Assembly (NCBI GenBank): GCA_949752795.1
Contig: OX457063.1
Span: forward strand, 69,835,783 to 69,899,782
Origin: Hyperoodon ampullatus
Taxonomy: Eukaryota; Chordata; Mammalia; Artiodactyla; Ziphiidae
Length of the DNA: 64,000 nt
Direction of reading: 5' to 3'
Within the stretch, counting starts at the first letter, position 1, and the number at the start of each line of letters is the position of its first letter. The position numbers and the translations under genes are program-made. The notes beneath the pieces were generated by a model that was not told the DNA's origin, did not search any database, and saw nothing but the letters and a program-made list of their open reading frames with translations. Shown here in pieces: positions 1-11,855 of the stretch.

Positions 1-90
1 TCACAAATGAGGGAGTTAAAGCCCAGGAGGTTTATGTGACCTGCACAAAGTCACATTCCTAGCAGAGGTCAAACTGGTGTCCTGGGGACA
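1..90 (+). repeat. MIR/L2-like relic
   Basis: The stretch reads like the degraded core of MIR/L2 repeats: a 'gaggtttatgtgacctg' block, then 'caaagtcacattcctagcag', the counterpart of the conserved 'aggtcacacagctagta' motif. It is cut by the window edge. Assignment is by eye only. Confidence 0.45.
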
Positions 91-795
91 ATACCAGAAA
101 ATGCTCTAAGGACTGATATGCTACTACTTGCTCGGTGATATTAGGGGCCTGGGCTTGGGGTAGATTTAGTAGATTTGATAAATATGAATAAGTTGATTTA
201 ACTGTGGATTTGGGCTGGTATTGGTATGATTTTCTTTTGTTATTCAATTATCTCAATGTAAAAATGGGATAATAATAACAAACATTTGATAGGATCTTTT
301 TGAGAAGTAATGTGATGATAGTTTTAAGTTTTAAAAATAATAATGTATGGACAGTAAACACTCAAAAAATGTTTGCTGTCATTAGTTTTCTTTCACATGC
401 ATTGCATTTAATTGATAATTAGAAAGTACAGATGAAGTAGTAAAAATAATTGGTTTCCTCTGTAATCTCTGGGCCTGGTTGCTACTTTGTAAGGAAGTAG
501 CAAGGAAGTGAAGGGTTTTCCATAAACCCAGAGGGATTCATTGTAGCAGCCTATCCTGTATGTAGAATTCTCACCTGCTTAAAGTCCGAAGCCAGTTGAA
601 GCCATCTGTCCCAGCCACTGGGCCTTGGGCCTCTTTCAGGGCTTAGGGACAGAAACACATCATTCCTCAGAGGGAGCAGGCTAACCAAGAAATTGTTATA
701 AAGTTGCCTTTCCTGTTCCTCCTGCCCAATCTGAGTTAGGATGAAATCTAGGCATGGTAGCAATGATCATGTGTGAGTGTAACCTTCTCAGCAGG
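91..795. other. Unassigned AT-rich non-coding DNA
   Basis: No gene, RNA or recognisable repeat seen. Short open frames here have no codon structure or family resemblance. Confidence 0.5.
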
Positions 796-985
796 CAGCA
801 GTATAAGGCAGTGGTTGAGACCATGGAACTAGATTTGTCTTGTTAGCTCTTTGTTGCTCCCTTCTTGTGTGATACCAGCCCTGGACACTGGTTTACTCAG
901 CAGGAACATAGGTATGACCGAGAGTGTATAAAGCACTTAGGAATACTGTCTGGTAGATAACAAGCACTTGAAAGCTGCAGCTCCC
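796..985 (+). repeat. MIR SINE relic
   Basis: It begins with 'ggcagtggttgagaccatgg', the tRNA-like head of MIR, and ends with the '...aagcacttaggaatactgtc' segment typical of the MIR 3' half. Divergence is high, as expected for this ancient family. Confidence 0.6.
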
Positions 986-1285
986 CTAACACAGCTGGGA
1001 TTCTAACCCAGGTGTTCACTGAGCATCTGCTGTGTGAAAAAGGCCCGTATGGTCTCTGTTCCCACACAATTATCATTCATGAACTGGCTCCAAGTCCAAA
1101 GTCTTTCACTAGACAGTTGTTATGCAGTAGGAGAAAGGGAATACATGATAACTAATGTCACATATGTGACTTTAACTAGTACTTCTTACATGTTATTTAT
1201 TTTCCTCATTTGTAAAAGTGTCAAACAATAAAGAAGCATTTAGGATGTAATGTCAAAGCCCCTCTCTGTTCTCTTTGCTCTCAAT

Positions 1286-1399
1286 ACACACACATCTATA
1301 TTATAAAAGAAATCATATATATATGTAAAAGCATATATATAAATATATATGTATATACGTATACATATATGTACACACACATCTATATTGTAAAAGAAA
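1286..1399. repeat. AT/TG microsatellite flanked by a direct repeat
   Basis: An imperfect (AT)n/(GTAT)n tract lies between two near-identical copies of 'cacatctatattrtaaaaga' (starts near 1290 and 1377). The copies are about 87 bp apart and differ by one base in that core. Confidence 0.75.
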
Positions 1400-2850
1400 G
1401 AAACTATATTGCATACAAAATTGTGTGTTTTATACTTCATTTTCACTTAAGTATATGTATCAGGGATTTATCCATGTTGATACATGTACATCTAGTCCAT
1501 TTTATGACTATAGCGTAAGTTTTTCAATACTCCCTAGGAACACAGTATTTTTCCTTCAAAAATTTGTTTTTCTTACAAACGGTGCTGCAGTGGACATTTT
1601 TTTTTTTTAGTACATATCAGAATATTTATTTAGATTAGAATCTTAGAAGTGGAATTGCTGGGTCTAAGTGTTTGTTCATTTATAAAGTTTTGCAGACACT
1701 AATAATTACCTTTTAAAAGGGCTTTACCAATTTTTACTCCCATCAACAGTATATAATAATGTATGTTTCCTTGCATCCTCTCCACAACTTCCAGTTACCA
1801 ATCTTTTAAATGTTTGTTAATCTTAGGAAAATAAATAAAATTTTATGGCTGCTTTAGTATGTATTTCCCTGATTACTCAAGAAGCAGAGAATAATTTCTT
1901 ATGTTCACTATTTGTACATTATTTTTCTATACTGATCGTTCATATTTTCTGCTCAATTTCCTGTTGGATTGTTGATTTTTTTCTTACTGATTTGCAAGAG
2001 CCCTTTAAATATTATAATAGCAATTATTTGCTATATATGTTGCAAGTATTTTCTCTAACTCTCTTGCTTCTCTTTTATATTATATATGGTATCTTTTACT
2101 AATACAGAATTTAAAATTTTATATATTCAAATTGGTCAGTCTTTTCTCATGGCTTCTAGATTTTGTATGTCAATTCAGAATATCTTTCCTATTGAAGTAA
2201 AAATAATTCTCTATATTTTATTCTATTAATTGTTAAGTTTCTTTTCATAGTTTATTTTTTAGACAAGGTGGAATTAACTTTTGCATAGGATCTAAGGTAG
2301 GGATCTAATTTTACCTTTCCCTAAAGGAGTAGTCACTTGGTCCAAATTCAATTATTGATTTGGAAATTTGACCTTAGTTACACACACACACACACACACA
2401 CACAATTTTCTAGACTATTTTCTTCCCCATTGGCATTGCTACACTGTTTTAGTAACTATAGCTTTTTTGTATGACTTAATAGTAGTTAGGATTGATCCTC
2501 CCTCATTGTTCTTCTTTTCCAAATATTTTTGACAATATTGTGCTTTTTCACTGTGAACTTTTAAATCTGATTTTTAAGTTCCACAAACTATTCTATTAGT
2601 ATTGCCCCAGATGTATTGATTAATTGGGGAAGAATTGACAACTTCATACTACTATAGTTTCACATTCAGGAACATGATATATCTTTTATTTATTTAGATC
2701 CACTTTTCTGTCCTGCAGTAAAGTTTGTTACTTTGCTTTATGTAAGTTTTACATATTTCTTTTTAGTGTTATTCTCAGGTATGAATGAGTTAATTACTAT
2801 GATTTTGAATAGAATAAATGTTTCCATTACATTTTCTGATTTAATATTTT
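1400..2850 (-). mobile_element. Old L1 fragment (antisense of ORF2/3' region)
   Basis: Read on the plus strand this is the complement of an ancient L1 ORF2 end. Recognisable blocks include 'ggaattgctgggtctaagtg' near 1652, 'ctcccatcaacagtatataa' near 1737 and 'tttgacaatattgtgctttt' near 2528. It carries a perfect (CA)n run at 2381-2404 and many indels, so no reading frame survives. It seems to resume at about 3735 after younger insertions. Confidence 0.65.
2381..2404. repeat. (CA)12 microsatellite
   Basis: Uninterrupted CA dinucleotide run inside the old L1. Confidence 0.95.
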
Positions 2851-3055
2851 TTTAACATCTTTATTGGAGTATAATTGCTTTACAATGGTGTGTTAGTTTC
2901 TGCTTTATAACAAAGTGAATCAGCTGTACATATACATATATCCCCATATCTCCTCCCTTTTGCATCTCCCTCCCACCTTCCCTATCCCACCCCTCTAGGT
3001 GGTCACAAAGCACTGAGATGATCTCCCTGTGCTATGCGGCTGCTGCCCACTACCT
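2851..3055 (-). mobile_element. Young L1 3' end, strongly 5'-truncated
   Basis: The plus strand shows the complement of the cetartiodactyl L1 3' UTR: 'catctttattggagtataat', 'gctttataacaaagtgaatc', then 'ctccctgtgctatgcggctg'. It is about 200 bp long and much less diverged than the surrounding L1, so it is a later insertion into that element. Confidence 0.8.
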
Positions 3056-3229
3056 AATATAAACTTTATTTTTGTTGTTGAGCTTGTATCACTGGCTTCC
3101 TAAATTTTCACACTGGTTTTAACAGTTTTTTCATTTGATTCATTTGGATAGTCTAGGAGAAAACTGTAGAGTTTACAAACACTAACAGTTTTCTGTATAG
3201 CCATTCTTAATGGGAAGATAGAAGCCACT

Positions 3230-3700
3230 TTAAGTATTTACCACAAAGGGAATTTAAAACAGGAAGGTGGTTACAGAGGTGATGGGCCCTTGAAAAACCA
3301 CACCAGTAACAAGGAGATAACGCAGGGGTTATTAACAGCAGGAAGCCACAGCCCTAGACTCAAGAGATAAAGGGAGGAGGCAGGGTTACTACAGCCTAGG
3401 GACCAGGGTCACCCTAAAGAAACTGCAAGCTTGGTGGGAGTCATGTAGGAGTCAAAGCTGCTGCCAGAGAAGCTATACAAGGCTGAGAGGAAATGGGAGA
3501 AATACCTAGCCTTTTCCCTTTCCACCCTACCATCAGTCTCCTACCAGTACCTCCCACCTGTTGGATTTAGCTGGACACCAGCTGAAAAGGAAGCATAGGA
3601 AACGCACCCTGCAGGGGTTGGTCCACCTATGGCACAGAGAAAACACGAGGTGTTTCAGGAGTGGATCTGAGCACAGGTAGGTCTAGGATTGGGTCACTTT
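3230..3700 (+). repeat. Unclassified old interspersed repeat, copy 1
   Basis: Not a family I can name. Parts resemble 46960-47375: '...cagtacctcccacctgttgg' here against '...cagtgcctcccattggccaa' there. In both a 'gtggatctgag'/'atggatcttag' block follows about 120-150 bp further on. The resemblance suggests one dispersed family. Confidence 0.5.
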
Positions 3701-3734
3701 CCAATATTTATGCCTCTAAATTCTTTTTCTCATT

Positions 3735-4170
3735 TTATTTTACTGGTGAGGACCTGCAGCACAAATTTAAAGAGCAATGGGGGTAGGAAGTCTCTGTGCT
3801 TATTCTTGATTTTAGTAGGATTATTTCTAATATTTCAACCTTAAATAGGATGCTTATAATTGCTTATAATTACTATTTATCAAATTTAACAAAATCAAAT
3901 CCTTTGTAGCATATACTGAGATGATTATATAAGAGTATATTATATATACATATATATACATTAATTTACTATATTAATATAGTGAATTGTACTGACAGGC
4001 TTGCTAATGAGCAAAGATGAATCAGCTTTCCAGTGTTTGGAAAGACCTTACTTTGTCAGTGTATTGTTCTTTTTAATAAAGTGATATATTAAATTTATTA
4101 ATATCTTCTTTAGGACTTTTATATCTATATACATAGGTGTTATGAAACTAGAGGATTATGCTAGCCTTGA
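3735..4170 (-). mobile_element. Old L1 fragment, continuation
   Basis: It continues the antisense L1 ORF2 text: 'gaggacctgcagcacaaatt' matches the L1 'aggacctccagtacaatgtt' region, followed by degraded '...tactgagatgattatataag'. It appears to be the same relic as 1400-2850, split by a young L1 end and by the unclassified repeat. Confidence 0.5.
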
Positions 4171-4196
4171 GAATAGGCTAAGACTCTATCTTTTCT

Positions 4197-4398
4197 TTTT
4201 TTCTTTTTTTTTTTTTTTGCGGTACGCGGGCCTCTCACTGCTGTGGCCTCTCCTGCTGCGGAGACACACAAGCTCAGCGGCCATGGCTCACGGGCCCAGC
4301 CGCTCCGTGGCATGTGGGATCCTCCCAGACTGGGGCACGAACCCGCGTCCCCTGCATCGGCAGGCGGACTCTCAACCACTGCGCCACCAGGGAAGCCC
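4197..4398 (-). mobile_element. CHR-type SINE, short form
   Basis: This is a tRNA-derived SINE read in reverse: T-run, 'gcggtacgcgggcctctcac', and the tRNA-like head ending 'gccaccagggaagcccc'. The 19-bp TSD is perfect (4178-4196 and 4399-4417). An internal deletion shortens the 'gcaggctcagcgg' segment. Confidence 0.97.
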
Positions 4399-4419
4399 CT
4401 AAGACTCTATCTTTTCTAT

Positions 4420-5038
4420 GCCTTGTATATATAATGTAAAGTTTTCCTAATCTTTGGATGTTTGAAAGAACATCCACTTAAAACCTGATATTTGTTTGAT
4501 GCCTTTTTAAGGGGTAGAGCATTCACAACCTTTTCAAGTTCTTCTATGATCATGCTTTCTTTCCTTCGTGAGTCAATTGCTAAAAGTTGCTTTAACAAAC
4601 TTTCATCTAGTCAGGAAGGCAGGAGAGTTTATGGGCATCCTGGTCTCTGACTCTTAGCCAGCTGCCTTGGAGACACAGTTCCTTGTACAGTTGAGGGAGG
4701 TTGCATAACCAGGATGCTTGTTCTAAAGCTGATGATTTGCTTCTATAGAAGAAATATGTATCTCATTAGGTGTCAATTTGGAGACCTGTATAAAGAAAGA
4801 TTTTTCACCCTACAGGCCTCTTATTCCATTATTTTAGGGATACATGTATTTAACTAAAACTCACTCAGAAGAAAACAGTGATACCAAATTAGCCAAGGAA
4901 ATGCTGTCTCAGGGAGTATCCCAGCAGTCTTTTCATGTGTGAGGCAGGAAAGTGCCCTCATATTGGGATAGAAAGAGGGCCATTCCCAGAGTGAGCTACT
5001 TCAGCTAATTAAATCCATTTGAAGACCAGAGGTCCTTT
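4420..5038. other. Unassigned non-coding DNA
   Basis: Nothing recognised between the SINE TSD and the LTR start. Confidence 0.5.
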
Positions 5039-5550
5039 TGTAACCTCAGAACCAACCCCTAACTGGCCTGTTTCTAACAAGATACTGAGTTGTTTTTCAG
5101 AGACAACAGAACAAAACCACCAGTCACGCAGCCAAAGCATACACAGAAGAGAAAATTTTTACCTCAAACAACACCTGGAACCAGCATGTCTAAACCCCCA
5201 GAGCCAAAGGACTGGGACATGACCGGAACAAGCCGGAATGCTTTCAGAAGCGAAGGGTCCGCTGTCCAGGAAGATCCGGTGCTGAAGCCCCTTCACCATA
5301 CCTTACCCTAAAGAGCCAAGTTCCAAAGCCCTCCAATGGAAACCTGCCCCACCAGCGCCTCCACATACCACTCCTCCTCCCCTAACTCAGAAAAGTTTGA
5401 CTGAACCCCAGATCTGGGAGACAGATCTGAGCTGTGCCTCCTGTTTCTTTGCTGGTTGACCTAGCAATAAAGCTTTTTCTTTTCTCAAAAGCTGGTGCCA
5501 TAGTATTGGTTTCTATGCATGTCAGGTAGCAAGCCCTTCGCTTGGTAACA
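5039..5550 (+). mobile_element. Solo ERV LTR (gammaretrovirus-like)
   Basis: The segment starts TGTAACC and ends GGTAACA, giving TG...CA termini about 512 bp apart. It has an AATAAA signal at 5466-5471 followed by a pyrimidine/T-rich R-U5-like tail. Flanks give only a weak 4-bp duplication (cttt/cttc). There is no internal retroviral sequence on either side, so it looks like a solo LTR. Class assignment rests on architecture rather than a database match. Confidence 0.7.
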
Positions 5551-6619
5551 CTTCTACTTGTGTTCTTCATCAGTGTTGGGAAAAGAACTTATTAGTTTTC
5601 TCACACTCCACCCTGTAGAGCAAGAAACCTAGAAATGTTTGTATTTTAAAAGTGACTACAGATTATGAAATGTATTGTCTAACACAAACTCAAAGGCAAC
5701 ATGGGACATTATGAGGCATGGATGGAAAGTGATAGGTTTCTTCAAACCCCTGATTCTATTTTGATATAGGGGAAATTAGGTTAAAATTAACAGCCAGGGA
5801 AGACTTAAGAGAAGAAAGAGGTAAATTTCTATGTGAGTCTGTGGTTATATTTATGTAAGCATGGCCACTGGGAAGGTTAGCTTTGATGGGAAGTGTTTTG
5901 GGTTGATTATATGTGTGAACTCCCACCTCCCTCCACTATCACAAATGCCACTGCATTCTGTTTATGGTTCTACCACTTTTACTTCATTGCATATTAACCA
6001 TATGTCTGGTTCCCACCTGCAATCCCTCTCATTCTTTCCCCCACCCCACATGGGATGGCAGAACAATTCTGATAAACCATATTAGGAGAAAAGAACTAAG
6101 AAATAGCTACTTTGTTCCAGTCTCTGTGCTACTGTGTTTTCCATATGTTAAATGAGGCAATTGCCCCTAACAATGGTTCTCAAGCCTAAAGATGAATCAT
6201 GTGGTTATTATCTTTAATTTGATTTTTGGTATGGAAATTTGAGACCTGCTGACTTAGCTACAAGAGCTCAGCTTCTCTATTAGGCAAACTTTCATTGAAT
6301 AGATGTTTGCTACTTATATGTATGTGGCATTGATAAGTGCATTAACCATTTTAAGCTTAGTCTCTTCATCAGAAAATGAGTATATTAATAACAATATTAA
6401 GAATAAATGAAATTAAATGTACGTATTGAGGGCTTAACATAATGCCTGAAACACTGTCAGCAATCAATGTCAGTTACCATTACTCGAGTCAGAAGACCTG
6501 GATTATTCCCCTAAGTAACGTGTTACTCTGGACAATTTATATCATTTCTTTGTGCTGATATTTAATCATCTGCAAAGTGCATTTAAATTTTTCTTTTTTT
6601 CTTTCTATTTATTAAAAAT
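5551..6619. other. Unassigned non-coding DNA
   Basis: No gene seen. 'caatggttctcaagcctaaa' near 6172 may be the end of a hAT-type miniature element, but its partner end is not clear. Confidence 0.45.
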
Positions 6620-6775
6620 AATTTTGTGATGTGTTTTTACACCTCTTAATCCTCAAATAACTTTGTAGGATATTATTTATTGTTTGGAGGAGGAACTTTT
6701 AACAATGAATTAATAAATGATAGATGGGGATTTGAACACAAGTTCTCTGATACTAGTTCCTCATTCTGTTGTCTC
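6620..6775 (+). repeat. MIR3/L2-like relic
   Basis: It shows the order 'cctcaaataactttgtagga', a degraded middle, then 'gatggggatttgaacacaag' and a 'tctgatactagttcctcatt' end. This is the layout of MIR/L2 cores. Confidence 0.45.
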
Positions 6776-8734
6776 TATATCACAGTGGTCCTCAAATAAA
6801 GGAGTTGAACACATGATCTCTATGGTCCCTTCTATCACTAAAATGTTTGCATCGAATGTTTTACTCTTAAGGACAGCTCTAAAAGAATTGGGTGCCCAGG
6901 GTGAAAATCTACATCTGAAATGGTCAAAACAACAACCATAACAAATAAAGAAGTATAATGGCTAACTGTGCAAAAAATACAGGAAAATTGAGACCCATTG
7001 TGAGGACCCCAGTTACCTTCAAATATGAGCTTAAAGTCCAAATTCCAGCTGACTCTGAGAAGCAGCCTCCTCACTACCTGTACTTCCACTGCCACCACTC
7101 GCCCACAGATAAGATATTCAAAGGAAGAGAGCTGAGGAACCCAATCACACTGGTGAGACCAAGAGTGGATTCAAATCTGGTTTCTGAACAGTGTTTTTGA
7201 GAGGTGAGGTATGACCTCTCAGTTGCTCCAGGGTACCTCCCTCCCTGTACAGTCACCAGAAACCTGGGAATAAAATGAGCATGCAGTCTACCAAACTGAA
7301 ATGTCTTCACTTGAACTTTGGAGGCCATGGGTCTATACAAATAGAGTGGGTTTTTTTTCTGTTTCCTCAGACCCTTATGCATTCAGGTTTTGTTTTCAGC
7401 ATTCTTATAGCATACCAAGGAAGGTGTGACAGAGCCCAGAATTTAAAGAAAGAGCAAGAGCTGTGGAACTGCTGGCTAAAAACTGGGATGTCCAAAGCTG
7501 ATGACCAAAGATGGGAAGCAATGCATATTCCTAAAGAGTGCCAGCAATTAGGGTCAGTGTCTTGCCTGCAGGGCTTACAACCAGGGGACAGTGTATAACC
7601 AGCAGTACCACCAACTATCTGCCTTGCCCAGGTCTCCCAACTCAAAGTAAGTAGAACATGGAGGAAATGTTATGAGTGGTTCACTTTCCCTTCCTTCTTA
7701 GGGGGTAATGATCTCTTCTCTCTAAAGCCAAGGGATGGGGTCTCCTAGAGGGTTCCTCATAGTTGTTGGGAGTATCCTCCAAGCAAGGCAAGCTAGCATT
7801 TTGTTATCCACAGAATGCTTAATGTGCTGTAGAACCTTCAGGCACAACTTGAATGTCTTCAGAGTTATATGGAGAGAGAGTTCTTGGAAAATGTACCGTG
7901 AAACTAGGAATTCCCTTATATTATAGGGTGATTACAGTTTTTGCCCAACCTGAGACACTTTTGAAAGTGAAAGGGGATACTATAATTATCTCTGAACACC
8001 AGCTGTAAAATATGTCAACCAGGATGTCTGATTACTCTATCTAAATTTACTTTAATATACTTCATCACAAAGAGTGTGATATATGCATGCTAATTAGTTT
8101 TAATCTACTAACCCTATGGGTGATTAGTTAGTATTTGAAGTCCTCTAATTGGGCACACACACTCCCAGAGTAGTTAGTTAACATCTGAATGACTGACTTA
8201 TCAGGAACCTACTCTCAGAAGGCACATTGGCTTCACTTATCTTTGTTAATTAGCATAATGAATATTAGAAAATTTTCATTAGTGAAATCAGTGGTGCTCA
8301 AGATATGTGGATAGACCAGTAATACTGTACAGCCAGTTTCCCCCTTGTATGAACAGGATATAACTACTCAGGAAATTCAAGAGCCTACACTATTTGGAAT
8401 GGCCCCCTAGATTTAGGATTCCAAGGAAATAGACTGTTTACAATTTCATAATGGAAGATTTTGTTACTTGACTCTGACCAGAAGGCTAACTGATTATCAT
8501 TGTGTCTGCTTCAAGAGAACCTTTCATGCATGGTTGGACAGAAAGCTAGAATTTTATTAGATTTGCAGTACAGGTTGTAAGACTGTTTTCCTGCCTTCTA
8601 TAACACTTGCCTGTATGGGTAGCAAATTTACTGTAGCATACCACATGGTAGCAAAGTTGAGGGGAAGGACCTATTTAGTGCTTACTTACCTCTAACCACA
8701 GGAGACTACAGATATCTTCTATGAAGATCCATAT
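6776..8734. other. Unassigned non-coding DNA
   Basis: Short open frames (for example 6958-7200 and 7275-7598) show no family resemblance and no splice-site or promoter context. Near 8240-8290 the text 'attagcataatgaatattag...cattagtgaaat' resembles 40340-40660, so part of it may be an old dispersed repeat. Confidence 0.4.
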
Positions 8735-8826
8735 TGGCTTAGGCCAGTGTGTGACACTTGTCATTTTCAGGTTCTTCCCCACTATGAAAAAGAGAGGATG
8801 CTTGACATTAGTCCTCTGAGATCTGG
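8735..8826 (+). repeat. Unclassified 92-bp repeat, copy 1
   Basis: Roughly 80% identical by eye to 11617-11708. Shared blocks include 'cttgtcattttcag'/'tttgtcattttcag', 'cttccccactatg'/'cctccccactatg' and 'gaggatgcttgac'. Neighbouring sequence differs. Family unknown. Confidence 0.7.
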
Positions 8827-9639
8827 GGGTACATTTGAACCTGGGGATAAATGCTCATTGGGGCCTGGAGATTTCTAACACAGGGAGGCCAATGGAGTAA
8901 CATATGCTTCCTGAAGTAACTCTGCTACAATGCATCTAGGAAGTGGAGGTGGGCGGGTAACTGCTAAGACGTCCAATTATCCAAGATCCTTGGACAGTGT
9001 GGAAGAGGATTCCAAAGGAAGGAACCCAGAGATTACAGCAGGGGCAGGAGCTGTGGGCTAGAGAAGGGGTTGGGCATTGTATCCTTGGAAGGTCCATGAG
9101 AGACATGGCTATCATTTCTAAAAGGGGCCTCCTTGACAGAGGGGGCCAGAGTAAAGTTTTACATCATTCCAAGAAAACCACATACCATGATTATGCAGTG
9201 ACTGCTGCATCAGCAGAGGCTTTCAGCCCTAGCTGGTAGAACCAGAGCCAGGTGGTGGGAAACCCCTTTCTAATATTGACAAGTAGTCTTCCCATAACTC
9301 TGCCTTCCCATCCCTCTTCCCTGTCCTCACAGCATAGGTCCTGGAAGAGGAAGAGGGAATGTAAGTCTCAGAGCCTCTTTCTCTCTCCTCACTTCAAGCT
9401 CTCAGAAACTGAGAAATGGATATTTTACTAAAGATTTTATAGGCTAACCAGTGGTTTCAGGATGTACCAAGAGAAGGAATTGATTAAATTCCAACTATTT
9501 ATCTCTGTTCTTTCTCCAAACTCTTCCCTCATTTTCCCTAGAAAAACTCTCCTCTAACTTTCTCTTTATGTATGGTTTAAATTAGTAGCTTCAGTGAGAC
9601 TGCTACCATCAATTAGGGGAAATCTGTGGAAGTGTTTTT
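8827..9639. other. Unassigned non-coding DNA with a splice-site-like cassette
   Basis: No repeat or gene recognised. At 9301-9366 a long pyrimidine tract ending CAG is followed 28 nt later by GTAAGT. Confidence 0.4.
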
Positions 9640-9765
9640 AGACTGTTTCCATAGAGGGAGGTTACCACTGGTTTTGATGAGCTGGAGCCAGAGAAGCTAA
9701 ATGTCCTACCATATGCAGCAAAGTCCCACATAACAAAGAATTGCACCATGTCTTCCATGACTCTT
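9640..9765 (+). mobile_element. MER5-like hAT miniature element
   Basis: The run 'gaagctaaatgtcctaccat' and then 'cataacaaagaattgcacca' matches the MER5 'gctgctaaacatcctacaat...cacaacaaagaattatc' layout. A second relative lies at 13262-13345. Confidence 0.6.
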
Positions 9766-11164
9766 GACTGTCCTGCTGGATATTTATGTACGTGAGAAGC
9801 TCTAATTATCTGAGGCTGGAACTTACCTAAATGTGTATGTGCATATGTGTGTTTGTGTGTATGCTGTGTGGCATGATTTTAATACACACTATGTTTTTCA
9901 GGAATGCAACTACTATGCAAATCAAAAGAAGTTGGTGGCTTAGTCTTAAAATTTTCTAAGAGAGTGTTTGTCATTTCAGATAATCACATCATTAATGCCT
10001 ATACCACTTATGACATTTGAGAACCTAATGAAACCTACCAATATCAGTCTGCATTTACAGCTACCGCAATCTGATGATTCCAACATTGGCACAAGCATCT
10101 GACTACCTCCTTAAGCGTTACAGTGTAGTCAAGTCTGGGCAGTTACACATTCAAATACTATTAAAATATTGTCTTTTCTATAATTAGCATTGCCACGTTT
10201 AACAAATAAAAATATAGGAAGCCCAGTTAAATTTCAGATAAGCAACAAATAAATTTTTAGTATAAATATGTCCTAAATATTGTCAATCTATTTGGCAGCC
10301 CTATTTATAGTTCAGTTAGGAAATTTTACTGAATTGCTTGAAATGTGTGTGGATTGGAAATATTATCTAATAATTTAATTTTTGAAGGTTAAAGGGATAT
10401 TACCCAATGTTTAACATAAGAAGGGACCAGTGGAGCTAGACAGAATTTAAAACTACTGGTATAGTGCAAAACAGATATAGCAAAAACTACCTATTGTCTA
10501 CAACATGCTCCTGGGGCAAAGGGTCTCACACTTACTATCCCCATCTCTACCCACTCAAATAGTTAAATAAATGTTCTCTCAATTAAAAAAAAAATCTTCC
10601 TTACAAAAAATTGTGCTGCTAAGAAACAGGTTTTCTTCATTTTTTTTACATCTAAATCCAGATTTAATCAAAGTACATGTTCTCCCTATGGGGAAGAGGA
10701 GATATACAGCACTGATGATCTAAAACACCTGAAACATTGTAACAATTCAGGTGTTGATATTAATAAGTACACCTTCTCTCCTCAAACCCAATAGTCATTT
10801 GTAATGCTTCCCAGACACTAAGATAACTTTTCTGTGTCTTTTGAGATAGATGTATAAATTTAATTTCTGCAACTTTAATATTTAATTAAAATATTGCTAC
10901 CAAATGGATAAAATAATATTTTAAGGTAGTATGCTCTACTGGAAACAAAGATTGAATTATGGCTTTTTGATTAGATTCAGGGAAAATCTGAAGACCATAA
11001 TTATCAGAATGCTCTAGCCAAGCTTTATAAGATTCAGGATAAATCACCAAGAAATTTACAAAGGACAGAGATATTTTATGGTTCAGAAAACTGCAGAAGA
11101 ATAAACAAATAAAAATGAAATAATAATCATTAAGAGAAGGAAAGGCGTATCTGGTTTATTCTGA
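9766..11164. other. Mostly unassigned; one palindromic MER relic inside
   Basis: At 10185-10310, 'gcccagttaaatttcagata...tttagtataaatatgtccta' looks like a palindromic DNA-transposon relic seen across mammals. A (TG)-rich stretch lies near 9832-9870. The rest is unassigned. Confidence 0.45.
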
Positions 11165-11855
11165 CATATTTATAGTTACTGGAGTCAGGATGATCTTCCA
11201 GCATTGCCATCAGAACACCATGATTCCCCTGCTTAGAACTCCTTAGGGACTTTGCATTGAACTCAAAGTAAAGTTCAAAATTCTCTACAAGCTCCTGCAT
11301 GACCTGTTTCCTGTTTCTTTCTCCAGCTTCATCTCACACATCTGCTCCAGCCCCACTGGACTCTGTTCACTCAGGTCTTTTTCCTTAGGCTCCTGCCATA
11401 AGGTCTTAGAACATGCTGTTCCCTCTGTCTGAAACCTCTATACCTGTCATCCTTTGCCTGGATCAATTATTGTTCAGATCTTAGTCCCAATGTATTTCCC
11501 TAGGGAAGCTTCCACTTCCCCTAGACTTGCTTTAGGGCCCTCATTATATGCTTCATAATACCCCGTTTAATTATTCAAAATTATTTGATTTAATGCATAT
11601 CATTAATTATAAGAATTGGCTTAAATCAGTGTGTGATGTTTGTCATTTTCAGCCTCCTCCCCACTATGGAAAAGAAGAGGATGCTTGACGTAAGTCTCCT
11701 GAGATCTGCTTGGACCCTAAACCCTTGAATAACTGTATTCCCTACAATATTTGTTAGGTCTGGGGTCCTATCTATCTTTTTTACCATCAACTACTGACTG
11801 ACAAAATAGGTGCCTAATATTTGACTTTTGATTACTATAGTAGTAATGTTGTTAA
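11165..11855 (+). mobile_element. L2 LINE 3' fragment
   Basis: A classic L2 3' text is visible: 'caagctcctgcatgacctgt', 'aacatgctgttccctctgtc', 'tctgaaacctctatacctgt'. It ends with 'aaaataggtgcctaatattt', the counterpart of the L2 'ataggtgctcaataaatatttg' terminus. The 92-bp repeat copy 2 (11617-11708) interrupts it. Confidence 0.8.
11617..11708 (+). repeat. Unclassified 92-bp repeat, copy 2, inside L2
   Basis: Partner of 8735-8826. L2 text lies on both sides, which suggests insertion into the L2. It contains an AG at 11651-11652 and a GTAAGT at 11690-11695, which frame a 37-nt exon-like block. Confidence 0.65.

Noticed and set aside
7427..9062. Apparent similarity between 7427-7470 and 9018-9062 ('gagcaagagctgtgg' and 'gggcaggagctgtgg').
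   Set aside because: The match does not extend beyond about 40 bp, so it is too weak to call a repeat.
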